64,000 nt of DNA. It comes from Sphingopyxis sp. H053. Lineage in GTDB: Bacteria > Pseudomonadota > Alphaproteobacteria > Sphingomonadales > Sphingomonadaceae. The translations under genes and the position numbers were made by a program. Under the pieces are notes generated by a model, which was not told the origin of the DNA, did not search any database, and was given only the letters and a program-made list of their open reading frames with translations. Location of the stretch: assembly GCF_001468225.1 (NCBI RefSeq), contig NZ_LNRU01000008.1, positions 62,001 to 126,000 of the forward strand, given 5' to 3'. This document shows positions 26,387 to 34,784 of this stretch, one piece after another; position 1 is the stretch's first letter; each line of letters opens with the position of its first letter.

Positions 26387-27700
26387 TCAGCCCTTGACCT
26401 CCCAGCCCGGCTCATAATCGACCGACCACAGCTTCATGGCATCGGCATTGGCCGGTTTGCCCGTCGCCGGATCGATCGTCAGCGCGCCGCTCGTGCGATA
26501 GGCGATATTGCCGAGGTGACAGAGCGCGGTGCTGATATGCCCTTCGGCAATCGGCGATGCGAGCGCGCTGGCGCGGCCGCGGATGACGTCGACCAGATTG
26601 CCGGCATGAAGGATGTCGAGCGCACCCTCGCCGACCGTTCCGGTGGTTTCCGAACTGGCCGGGGCCTTCACCTCCCGCGTCAACTTGCCTTCCAGATCGT
26701 ACAGCTCGAACCCGTTGCGATCGACGATGGCCGACCCTTTGGTGCCGAGCAGCAGCACGCCGCGGCCACGCCCATAGGTCTTGATGCCATTGCAGCTTTG
26801 CCCGTTCCAGCGGATCGCGCGGCCATCGTCATAGATCAGGTCGAGCGCGAGCGAATCATACATTTCCCAATCGTCGCCGCGGTGGAAATGCCGTCCGCCC
26901 TGCGTCGATACGCTGGTCGGATAGGTCAGGCCCATCACCCAGCGCGCAATGTCGAGTTCGTGCATCGCATTGTTGCAAATCTCGCCCGTCCCGTATTTCC
27001 AGAACCAGTGCCAATTATAATGCACCAAGTTCGAACGGTACGGGCCGCGCGGACGCGGTCCTTGCCACAAATCCCAGTTCAGATTGGCCGGCGGCGCGAT
27101 TTCCTGCCCCTTGCCGATCGACCCGCGATTATTCGCATACCAGGTCTGGGCCTCATAGACTTCGCCGAGTTCGCCGGCCCGGACCATGTCGACAAGCTGC
27201 CGTGTCTCGACGCTCGAGCGCTGCTGGTTGCCCACCTGCAGCTGACGCCCGGTGCGGCGCTGTGCCGCGATCAGCGCTTCGCCTTCGGCGGGGGCGATGC
27301 CGATCGGCTTTTCCAGATAGACGTGGCGCCCCGCATTCATCGAATCGATCGCGAGCTTTGCGTGCCAATGATCGGGCGTCGCGATGCTGACGATGTCGAC
27401 GTCCTTGCTGTCGAGCAGCCGGCGATAGTCCCCCACGATCTTGGGGGCAGGATGGCCTTTGGCGGCAAATTCGCTCGCGCGCTTCGCGAGGATGGCCGAA
27501 TCCACGTCGACGAAATGGGTGACGGAAACGTTCGGCAGCTTCGAAAAGGCGCTCATATGCGCCTGCCCGCGCCCGTTCACGCCAACCACCGCCACACGCA
27601 AGCGATCGTTCGCACCCTTGATCTGCGCATAGCTGCGCGCGCTCATCGTGGCGCCCAGCGTCGCTGCGGCGCCCTTCAACATCGTACGGCGGTCAATCAT
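26387..27700 (-). CDS. Tat-exported Gfo/Idh/MocA oxidoreductase
   Basis: 437 aa from ATG 27700, chosen because a GGGGACAGG ribosome-binding stretch precedes it and it begins with the Tat signal MIDRRTMLKGAAATLGATMSA. Domains: Rossmann fold (LRVAVVGVNGRGQAHMSAF), IVSIATPDHWHAKLA, the canonical VYLEKPIG loop, and a C-terminal domain with NNAMHELDIARWVMG. This subgroup (long, WYANNRGSIGKG ... WHWFWKYGTGEI motif) is common in planctomycete and sphingomonad glycan loci. Only 11 bp separate it from the DUF1080 gene upstream. Known relatives oxidise glycosides or sugar alcohols with tightly bound NAD; the substrate here is inferred only as a glycoside. Confidence 0.88.
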   Translation of the reverse strand: MIDRRTMLKGAAATLGATMSARSYAQIKGANDRLRVAVVGVNGRGQAHMSAFSKLPNVSVTHFVDVDSAILAKRASEFAAKGHPAPKIVGDYRRLLDSKDVDIVSIATPDHWHAKLAIDSMNAGRHVYLEKPIGIAPAEGEALIAAQRRTGRQLQVGNQQRSSVETRQLVDMVRAGELGEVYEAQTWYANNRGSIGKGQEIAPPANLNWDLWQGPRPRGPYRSNLVHYNWHWFWKYGTGEICNNAMHELDIARWVMGLTYPTSVSTQGGRHFHRGDDWEMYDSLALDLIYDDGRAIRWNGQSCNGIKTYGRGRGVLLLGTKGSAIVDRNGFELYDLEGKLTREVKAPASSETTGTVGEGALDILHAGNLVDVIRGRASALASPIAEGHISTALCHLGNIAYRTSGALTIDPATGKPANADAMKLWSVDYEPGWEVKG

Positions 27701-27711
27701 GTCCTGTCCCC

Positions 27712-29112
27712 TTAGAATTCGCGCAGCTTGATCGACCGGAAGTCGACCCGGTCGCCATGATCCTGGAGCAGGATCGGTCCCTGCTCCCACTCGCCGAAGT
27801 TCGGCCATTTCGCATATTTGCTAAGCGCGACAAGCTCGCGAAAGGCGGGCGATCCCCGTTCATATTCGACGACCTTGAACCCGTTCAGCCAATGCTCGAC
27901 ATGCTTGCCGCGCACCACGATGACCGCCCGGTTCCATTCGCCCGGCGCGTTGACCCGCTTGCCCGGGCTATCGGGATCGGAGAGGTTGCGCGCGGTGATC
28001 AGATCATAGAGCGAGCCGATCGTCCGATTGCCATCGCGGCCCATTTTCGCATCGGGATGGCGTTCGTCGTCGAGCAATTGGAACTCGAGACCGATCGCCG
28101 ATCCGTCGCCCTTGAGCAGGTTCGGATCGACGAAATATTTGATCCCGCTATTGGCGCCCGGCGTCAGCCGGAAGTCGACCGATAGCTCGAAGCTCTTGTA
28201 ATCGCGGGTGGTGATGATGTCGCCGCCATTGGTCGCTTCGGCGCCACCCGATTTTTCGACCGACAAGATGCCGTCGGCGATCGACCAGCCCTTCTTCGGA
28301 AAAGCGGGCCCCTTGGCGCTCCGCCAGCCCTGCGTCGTCTTGCCATCCCAAAGCAGCTTCCAGCCGGCGCCGCGCTCGGCGTCGGTCAGGCGATTGGCCA
28401 GCCATCCCTGCTGCTCGACCTTGGTCGCGGGCGAGGCAAAGCGGGCGGGCGCGTCGGTGATGATCCGCACGTTGCGGAAACGTGCCTCGGGCTTCTTCGC
28501 CGCGACCGCATCGGCAACCGAGTGCACCTGGAAAGCGATGAAGCCGCGCGCGTCCACATCGTCGACAACGTCGGCGGCGGGCACGCCATTGATCCAGGTG
28601 CGCAGGCGCGTCCCGATCGCTTCGACACGATAGTGGTTCCAGTCGCCCGAGCGAAAGGCCTGCCGCGCCGCATCGTTGCGGCCGAGCGTATAGAGCCATT
28701 GACGGCGTTGTTCGTCATAGATGCCGGCGCTCCAGCGCCGCGACGAGGGATCGATCTCCATCTGATAGCCGTGAACCACACCGTTTCGATAATCGGGCCG
28801 GCTCTGGCCGCGGATCATCACGCCCGAATTCAGCGTCGGGTCGGTCTTGGCATCGAATTCGAGGATGAAATCGCCGTAAAGCGCGTCGGACACCAGCCAG
28901 CTGTTCGCCGAGTTCGGCACGGCGCTGCCAACGACCTCGCCGTCGACAACGCGATAGGGCGCCTGCCCCCCGGCGCTGTGCCAGCCGGCGAGTCCGGCGC
29001 GCGGCGTGACGTCCTGCCACGGAGCCTGCCGCTGATCCTGCGCAGCCGAACCGGGCGTCAGCGCTATCAGCGGTGCGGTGGCCAAAGCTAGAAATGCGAT
29101 CCTTCGAAACAT
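27712..29112 (-). CDS. secreted tandem DUF1080 protein (3-keto-glycoside hydrolase-like)
   Basis: 466 aa from ATG 29112, with GAGGAG upstream; the open frame to 29238 is not signal-like. A Sec signal (MFRRIAFLALATAPLIALTPGSAAQ) is followed by two concanavalin-like DUF1080 domains: about residues 35-220 (GDFILEFDAKTDPTLNSGVMIRG, YQMEID, GDWNHYRVEAIGTRLRTWINGV) and about 250-466 (KLLWDGKTTQGWRS, SFELSVDFRLTPGANSGIKYFV, LEFQLLDDERHPD, GEWNRAVIVVRGKHVEHWLNG). The DUF1080 family is now annotated as 3-keto-disaccharide hydrolase, cleaving glycosides after C3 oxidation. It is first in the operon with three Tat-exported oxidoreductases that could make the 3-keto substrate. GntR-type operators lie upstream. 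Confidence 0.87.
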   Translation of the reverse strand: MFRRIAFLALATAPLIALTPGSAAQDQRQAPWQDVTPRAGLAGWHSAGGQAPYRVVDGEVVGSAVPNSANSWLVSDALYGDFILEFDAKTDPTLNSGVMIRGQSRPDYRNGVVHGYQMEIDPSSRRWSAGIYDEQRRQWLYTLGRNDAARQAFRSGDWNHYRVEAIGTRLRTWINGVPAADVVDDVDARGFIAFQVHSVADAVAAKKPEARFRNVRIITDAPARFASPATKVEQQGWLANRLTDAERGAGWKLLWDGKTTQGWRSAKGPAFPKKGWSIADGILSVEKSGGAEATNGGDIITTRDYKSFELSVDFRLTPGANSGIKYFVDPNLLKGDGSAIGLEFQLLDDERHPDAKMGRDGNRTIGSLYDLITARNLSDPDSPGKRVNAPGEWNRAVIVVRGKHVEHWLNGFKVVEYERGSPAFRELVALSKYAKWPNFGEWEQGPILLQDHGDRVDFRSIKLREF

Positions 29113-29534
29113 CGTGGCTCCTCTCAATTTTTTATTGCGAGGGCATCCCGAACACGCTTCATTTCCTGCCGCGCCAGGCTCTCGCATTATATTGCCGCTA
29201 GCGTGAACACGCGAACACAGCTTGTGCCTGCCAACCACTAATATGTGGTCAGGCCACTTGCAATAGATATGTCAGACCGATTGTGGTTCGCGAGACGGCA
29301 AGCGGACCGGGGCGGTCAATCGACGTTGGAAGCAAATGAGGGGCTCGCAGATGAGCGACGCTTCTCGCATCGCGGCTATTTGCGCCTTGCTATCGTAGCG
29401 ACGCGCTTCTGAACACCACGACCTTCGTCGCAAGGACCCGATCGGTCTGAACCGAATCGGTCACGCACGATGCCATTTGCCCCTTCAGGCGGGGCTGTGC
29501 CGAAGACCCCGACCGAATCCCGTCGAGAACGCGC
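29113..29534. promoter_or_regulatory. promoter region of the DUF1080 operon with paired GntR-type operators
   Basis: A 422-bp gene-free space. GTGGTCAGGCCAC (29245-29257) and ATGTCAGACCGAT (29269-29281), 24 bp centre to centre, read on the minus strand as GTGGCCTGACCAC and ATCGGTCTGACAT. They match the receptor site TTGGCCTGACCAA and the MFS site TTGGTCTGACCGA. A minus-strand TTGCAA (29263-29258) directly precedes the first site and may be the -35. The remaining 250 bp, up to the S1/P1 nuclease stop at 29535, shows nothing recognisable. Confidence 0.55.
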
Positions 29535-30524
29535 TCAGTGACTGGGCGCGGAACCAGTTGCCGGATTATAGAGAGGATTTGCAGGATCGAGCGGGGACGG
29601 ATTCACCTGAGCGGGCGGGTCGGCGCTCTCGGTCCATGCGCGGTAGATCATGTCCCTGAGCATCGCAGCGCCTGCTGCCGCCCGGCCGTAGACCAGAGCC
29701 CGCGCGTCCCGATCCTCCGGATTGGCAAAGCCACCTCTCTTCTCGATGATGTAGACGGTTTCCATATGGCTCCCCGCCTCGTCGAGGAAGGACAGGACGG
29801 CATCGAACAAATCGCCTCGCTGCCGAGCCGGTGCGCCGATCCGGTCGGCGAGGTTCTGTGGCTCCAGCGCGATCGCATCGACAAACTCGCTCTCGAAACG
29901 GCCATGGATGCTTCGATCGGTCGTATAGTTTTTCGGATTGGCGCCCAGCCATCCATCGCTGTTGACCGAAGCGTGGAGCGGCTGCGAACCGTCGCCGATA
30001 TAATGCCCAAGGCGGGCAACCTGATAGGCACAGTTCTGTTCCGGCACACTGGCGTCGGCACCCGCTTTTTGCGCAGCGCGAATCTGGCGCATGCAAACGA
30101 CAAGGCGCCCATAGCTTTCCATTGCCGCATAGGGCAGCGTGCCGGTCCAGCGCACGTTGGTCCGCTTGGCCCGCTCCGGATCGCTGTCCTTGATCCGCAG
30201 ATACTCGTCATGCAAGGCGAGGATAAACTCGTAGCGCGAGCGCGGGATGGGGTTCAAAAATGCGAACTGCTCCTTGAACCATCCGTGATTGGGATCCTCC
30301 TCGATCTTTGAAAAGGGCTCGGAGGCGCTGCGCCAGCTGTCGGGCATGGTCGAAGAAGCTGCAATATAGTCGGCATATCTGTGGAGGAATATGGGGCCGT
30401 CGGCGGGCAGCGCTGCGATGGCCGCTCTGTCGATTACTGCGTGGGCGCGTTCGCCCCAGGCGAGGACGGGAACAGGAACGGCGGCGCACGCGGCCGCAGC
30501 AAAAGCTAACAGGAAATGGCGCAC
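29535..30524 (-). CDS. secreted S1/P1-type nuclease / zinc phospholipase C-like protein
   Basis: 329 aa. The signal peptide MRHFLLAFAAAACAAVPVPVLA is cleaved just before WGERAHAVID. In S1/P1 nucleases and zinc phospholipases the mature N-terminal tryptophan and the histidine five residues on are zinc ligands, and both are present. Further ligand-type motifs are LHRYADYIA, LHDEYLRIKDSD, ARLGHYIGDGSQPLHAS (the HxxxD ... H pattern) and HGRFESEFVDAI. The protein should hydrolyse phosphodiester bonds of single-stranded nucleic acid, 3'-nucleotides or phospholipids in the periplasm. It follows a YdcF-like gene and a TonB receptor on the same strand, which suggests import and breakdown of a phosphorylated substrate. 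Confidence 0.85.
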   Translation of the reverse strand: MRHFLLAFAAAACAAVPVPVLAWGERAHAVIDRAAIAALPADGPIFLHRYADYIAASSTMPDSWRSASEPFSKIEEDPNHGWFKEQFAFLNPIPRSRYEFILALHDEYLRIKDSDPERAKRTNVRWTGTLPYAAMESYGRLVVCMRQIRAAQKAGADASVPEQNCAYQVARLGHYIGDGSQPLHASVNSDGWLGANPKNYTTDRSIHGRFESEFVDAIALEPQNLADRIGAPARQRGDLFDAVLSFLDEAGSHMETVYIIEKRGGFANPEDRDARALVYGRAAAGAAMLRDMIYRAWTESADPPAQVNPSPLDPANPLYNPATGSAPSH

Positions 30525-30546
30525 GGACTTTGCTCCGAACAGGACG

Positions 30547-31809
30547 TCAGGGATCGAGCGGATCGGCCGGTTCGACGTGAAACGCGACCGGGTCGGGGAC
30601 GAAGCGCAGCGTGAAGCGATCGGGGCCGGGTGCCAGACGGCCCGGCTGCACCCCCATTTCCTTCAGGTTGCGGAGCGCCAGTTCCTCGCCGCCGATATAC
30701 TGGATCGTGCGATGGTCGGAGACGATCAGCGCCGGCCGATCCTCTGGAAAGCCGGCGGCGAGCAGAAGCCGCGCGCAGTTGCGCAGGTTGGTGGTGGTAT
30801 GGCGCGCATGCGGCTCCATCAGGATGCGGTCGGCCGGAATGCCATATTGCGTGACCAGCAGGCGCTTCATCTCGACCGCTTCGTTGAACGGCGTGCGGTT
30901 GGGGTGCACATTGCCCCCCGATACGATGATGAAAGGGGCCAAACCGCGCGCGAACAGATCGGCCGCAATGGCCAGGCGGATATGCCCCATCACGCCCGTG
31001 CGCGATTGCACGTCTTCCGGGCCATGGCCGAACACCAGCAGCGCGGTATAGGGCTTTGCTCGCCAGTTCATCCGGGCGACAGCCCGGGCCGTGTCGGCAT
31101 TGTCACCGCCCAATAGCGGCCGGTAGCTGCCCGCGTCGATACGCTCGTTCATCTGGAGGAGGCCAATCGCGTAACGCAACGATGGATCGAAGAAAAGATC
31201 ATCGGCTTTGGCCTGCGCGGCCGTGGCGACGCCGTGCGTATCCAGCACGTCCGCCATCTTGGGGTCGGCAATATTGAAAATGATGGAGTCGATAACGGGA
31301 TAACGCGGTGATGCCCCTTTGGCATAGACGGCGATGACCTGGTTCACCGCTGCCGCCGTTTCGGCCCACGCCGTGGCGACAAGATCCGCATCGGACAGTG
31401 CCGCATGGCGGGCGAAGCGCCCGGAAGGTCGCATTTGCCGCGTCACGAGCGCCCTGGCGCGCTTTTTATCGCTCACCATCAGCCGCAACCGCGTCTGCAC
31501 CAGGGCGATATCCGCCTCGGTCCATATCCACGCATCGGCCAGACATTGCGGAGACGGCGCACAGCTGTTTTCCGGCACCCGCGCGGCGCGCGCGGCGGCA
31601 AGTTCCACCAGAACGGGATCGTCACGCAGCGCCTGCGCCCAATCCGGCGCCGTTCGCATCATTGCGAACAGCGGAAAGATGCGGGTCGCCAGCGTGGCGG
31701 CAAAGGGTGATGCGTAGCCGGCCGGGTCCTGCGCCGCCGCCACTCCCGGATAAAGGGACGAGGCGACGGCCAGGCAGATGCTCAAGGCTGTGGTGCGAAT
31801 TGCGCGCAC
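30547..31809 (-). CDS. exported DUF218 (YdcF/ElyC-like) protein
   Basis: 420 aa with a Sec signal (ICLAVASSLYPGVAAAQ). The N-terminal about 220 residues are helical and of unknown type. The C-terminal part (about residues 235-390) is the DUF218 fold: ALLVFGHGPEDV, FIIVSGGNVHPNRTPFNEAVEMKRLLV, ILMEPHARHTTTNLRNCARLLL and ALIVSDHRTIQYI. The histidine and acidic positions of the family are conserved. The biochemical role of DUF218 proteins is poorly defined (envelope homeostasis in enterobacteria; S-adenosylmethionine binding reported for YdcF). It starts 2 bp downstream of the TonB-receptor stop and lies 22 bp before the nuclease gene, so the three are one operon. Confidence 0.8.
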   Translation of the reverse strand: MRAIRTTALSICLAVASSLYPGVAAAQDPAGYASPFAATLATRIFPLFAMMRTAPDWAQALRDDPVLVELAAARAARVPENSCAPSPQCLADAWIWTEADIALVQTRLRLMVSDKKRARALVTRQMRPSGRFARHAALSDADLVATAWAETAAAVNQVIAVYAKGASPRYPVIDSIIFNIADPKMADVLDTHGVATAAQAKADDLFFDPSLRYAIGLLQMNERIDAGSYRPLLGGDNADTARAVARMNWRAKPYTALLVFGHGPEDVQSRTGVMGHIRLAIAADLFARGLAPFIIVSGGNVHPNRTPFNEAVEMKRLLVTQYGIPADRILMEPHARHTTTNLRNCARLLLAAGFPEDRPALIVSDHRTIQYIGGEELALRNLKEMGVQPGRLAPGPDRFTLRFVPDPVAFHVEPADPLDP

Positions 31810-31811
31810 CC

Positions 31812-34337
31812 TTACCAGCTGCGGCTGAGGATAAAGCGGAAGCTGCGGCCGAACAAAGGCCGTCCATAGATCGCATCGCTCGCGCCCTGGCCGGCGAGCT
31901 GGTCGGTCCGCGGGTTCCCCTCGGTCAATCCCTTGGCGTTGGTCAGATTGTCACCAACCACCTGGAAGCGCCAGTTGCCAAAGCTCGCCGACGCGCTTGC
32001 GCCGAAGGTTTGATAAGCGGGCAACGCCGTCAGGTTGAAAAGATCGACGTAGCGGCGGCCCACCCATTCGTAACGTCCTGCAATCTCGACTTCGCCTCCG
32101 CCGACCGGGAAACGGACAGACGGACGCACATTGCCGAAAAACTTGGCCTCGCGGATGATCTGGTTGCCGTTCACCGCGGTCGGATCGGCGCCCGACGTGT
32201 TCGCGAGATTGCGATATTGGGGGTCGGCCCAGGTGACCGAACCGGCCAGTTCGAACCAGCTCACCGGCTTGATCCGGCCGTCAACCTCGACGCCTTTTGC
32301 GACAGCCTCGCCGATGAACGGCACGGGCTGGTCATTGCGGCCGGTCACCGGGTTGAACGCGATGAACGTCGCGTTGAAAGGATCGAACTTGGTGTAAAAG
32401 CCGGTGACGTAGAGGTAGTGCGGGCCGAAGCTGGCCTTGACGCCCAGTTCATACTGCCGCGCCTTGGTTTTGATGATTGTCGGGGCGGTGCTGGATACCA
32501 CGCCCATCTGGGGCGGCACTTCCAGGTTCGAAACGCGGCCGTAAGCGCCGAAATTGTCCGTGAAGTCATAATTGACGCCGGCCGTCCAGTTGGTCGCCGA
32601 GGGTTTGAGCTTGTTCGAAACGATGGCCCCGCTGAAAGCGCGGGTGGCGTTGTCGGCCAGCGTCGTCGCATCACCCAGATCAGCGGCGGTCGACAACAGC
32701 GCAAAGCCTTCATAGTCATACCATTCCTTACGGATGCCGCCGTCGACCCGCAGTCCGTCGGTAATCTCCCAGGTATCATTGGCATAGACGGCGACCATCT
32801 TCGCATCGGCCTCGCCCTGGTTCAGCGTGGTGGTGTATCGCAACACGCCATTTTGGGTGACCGAGCCGAGCACGGCGCCCGTCGCAGAATAGGCGACAAG
32901 GTCGATCGTGCGGGGCTGGCTCTGCACTTCGATCAGCATGTCCTGATAGGCCTGGAAGAGCGTATTGCCATAAGCCGCCCCATAAACGCCTACGCGCACG
33001 TCATGGGTGCCCAGGCCGGTCTCGAACTTGCGGGTAACACTGAGATCGGCCTGCCCCGAATAAAAGTCCGATTCGGAAACGCGATACTGGCCCGACATGA
33101 TGAGGCCCGAAGCCGCGCCCGGATCATAAACCGTCGCGCCGTTGGTGCCCGCAACGGCATAGCCGAGCCGCGCCACATCGGCCCCGAAAGCGGTGCGAGC
33201 GGCCGTCAGATAGCTTGCCGCAAAGGTGTTCGCGCTAACCGGGTTGGTGGTCGAATAGAAAGCGTCGAAGCTGCTCTTGCCTTTGGTGAAGCCGCCCTTG
33301 GCCGAAACCAGCCAGCCATCGAAATCGCCTTCATATTGCAGGCCGACGTTGAAGAAGCGCATGTGCCGGCCATCGGCAAGATCCCGGTTCAAACCCTGCA
33401 GCACGCCGGCACCATCGCGATATTTGACGTTGACGTTGCGGAGCGCCGGAGAGTTCAGTGTACCCGTGTGATAATCGATATAAGGATCGAGTGAGAGAGA
33501 GGGATTGCGCGGATCGGCGACCGGGATCGGGAGGTAGAAGATGTTGTGGTCGTTGGTATATTGCATCGACACCTTGACGAAGCCGTTGTCGAGGTCGTGC
33601 TTCAGGTTGGCGCGGATCTGGCCACCCTTGTCGCTGGGAAAGCCGCCGTCGCGATAGCCGTCATGCTGGCGCAGGAAGCCGCCGATGGCGAAATAGGTGC
33701 GCTCGCCGATCGGTCCCGACTGCATCGCGTCGAGCCGGTACAGGCCGGTATCACCCAAAGTTAGCTGCGCTTTGCCGCGCGCATCGGGCCCGCCCGACAC
33801 GGTGATGTTATTCGCGATCGCTGCGGCGCTGCTGGCATAGATCGGCGCCGGACCGCCGCGCACGATTTCGACGCGCTCGGTCATCAGGTCGAAGCGGTTC
33901 ATGCCTTCACCGGAGTTGAAAAACACGCCGTCAATCTCATGATAGAGCGGCAGCCCGTCCTGCTGGAAGATCAGGTATCCGCGATCGGTAGGAATGCCGC
34001 GGACGCGCGTGATGTTCTGCACTTCGCCGCCAGTCGCTTCGACCTGGATACCCGGAACGGTGCCCAGCAGGTCGGCGAAATTCTTGGGCGCGATCCGCTG
34101 GACCTCTTCTTGTCCAAGGGAGTTCACGGCATAGGATACGTCGAACCGGCGCTGGGCGCGGGCGCTTCCCGTCACGACGATGTCCGATTGCGCCGTCTCT
34201 TCTGCTTCTGCCTCCGCTTCCGGAGCGGCCGTTTGGGTTGCATCCTGTTCCGCAGCGATGCTGGGCATTGACCATGCCAACGCGGTCAAAGAAGATAGAA
34301 GCGTCAGAGCGTAAGTTTTTTTGTGTGCGAGTTGCAT
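31812..34337 (-). CDS. TonB-dependent receptor
   Basis: 841 aa, ATG at 34337 after AGGGGA. The signal peptide ends around MPSIAAEQ, followed by a Glu/Ala-rich linker and the TonB-box region QSDIVVTGSARAQRRFDVSYAV. The plug (QRIAPKNFADLLGTVPGIQVEATGGEVQN, VRGIPTDRGYLIFQQDGLPLYHE, RVEIVRGGPAPIYASSAAAIANNI) and a 22-strand-type barrel with terminal motif GRSFRFILSRSW follow. It is the first gene of the operon with a DUF218 protein and an S1/P1-type nuclease. The ligand is unknown; the nuclease neighbour suggests a phosphate-ester compound such as an oligonucleotide or lipid head group (inference). Confidence 0.9.
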   Translation of the reverse strand: MQLAHKKTYALTLLSSLTALAWSMPSIAAEQDATQTAAPEAEAEAEETAQSDIVVTGSARAQRRFDVSYAVNSLGQEEVQRIAPKNFADLLGTVPGIQVEATGGEVQNITRVRGIPTDRGYLIFQQDGLPLYHEIDGVFFNSGEGMNRFDLMTERVEIVRGGPAPIYASSAAAIANNITVSGGPDARGKAQLTLGDTGLYRLDAMQSGPIGERTYFAIGGFLRQHDGYRDGGFPSDKGGQIRANLKHDLDNGFVKVSMQYTNDHNIFYLPIPVADPRNPSLSLDPYIDYHTGTLNSPALRNVNVKYRDGAGVLQGLNRDLADGRHMRFFNVGLQYEGDFDGWLVSAKGGFTKGKSSFDAFYSTTNPVSANTFAASYLTAARTAFGADVARLGYAVAGTNGATVYDPGAASGLIMSGQYRVSESDFYSGQADLSVTRKFETGLGTHDVRVGVYGAAYGNTLFQAYQDMLIEVQSQPRTIDLVAYSATGAVLGSVTQNGVLRYTTTLNQGEADAKMVAVYANDTWEITDGLRVDGGIRKEWYDYEGFALLSTAADLGDATTLADNATRAFSGAIVSNKLKPSATNWTAGVNYDFTDNFGAYGRVSNLEVPPQMGVVSSTAPTIIKTKARQYELGVKASFGPHYLYVTGFYTKFDPFNATFIAFNPVTGRNDQPVPFIGEAVAKGVEVDGRIKPVSWFELAGSVTWADPQYRNLANTSGADPTAVNGNQIIREAKFFGNVRPSVRFPVGGGEVEIAGRYEWVGRRYVDLFNLTALPAYQTFGASASASFGNWRFQVVGDNLTNAKGLTEGNPRTDQLAGQGASDAIYGRPLFGRSFRFILSRSW

Positions 34338-34784
34338 TGTCGAGTCCCCTTATGGAACTCGGCCGGTTAGGGGCGCTTCGCGTCAATGCGGTTACACGCT
34401 GTCCCTTCAGATCCTCACAGGGCGGAATTTTCCTGTCGGCGCATGCCTCGACGGGGCGAAGCACCGATATGTCCTGGCTCACGCCGACGAATGGGTCACC
34501 GCTATCCAATCGAAAAACCCGGAGACATTGATGTTTCGCGCGTGCCGCCCTGAATCAGCGTCGGCGGGAAACCGGCTGCGAAATCGCTGTAAACGGGCGA
34601 CACGAGCGGATTGAGCCATGTACCATCAGGTCGTTGGCGCGCCGTTCCACGAGCGACCGACCTGACAGCAAATCACCGTTTGCGGAATGTCCGCTTATGA
34701 AAAAAAACGGGAACATGCGGCCGTTCGATTTGCAATGCGCCCGCGGTGGCAATTCCACCAATCTTGATACGGCGCTTTCGCCTC
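34338..34784. other. 447-bp intergenic space, no gene recognised
   Basis: This lies between the TonB receptor start and the acetyl-CoA synthetase stop, both on the minus strand. It must hold the end of the phosphonate run and the receptor promoter, but no convincing -35/-10 pair, terminator or operator was identified. The base composition is somewhat more A/T-rich near 34680-34770. Short open frames here have no signals or family resemblance. Confidence 0.5.

Noticed and set aside
31398..33494. 698-codon open frame antisense to the 841-aa TonB receptor and DUF218 gene
   Set aside because: It crosses two real genes on the other strand and shows no recognisable domain.
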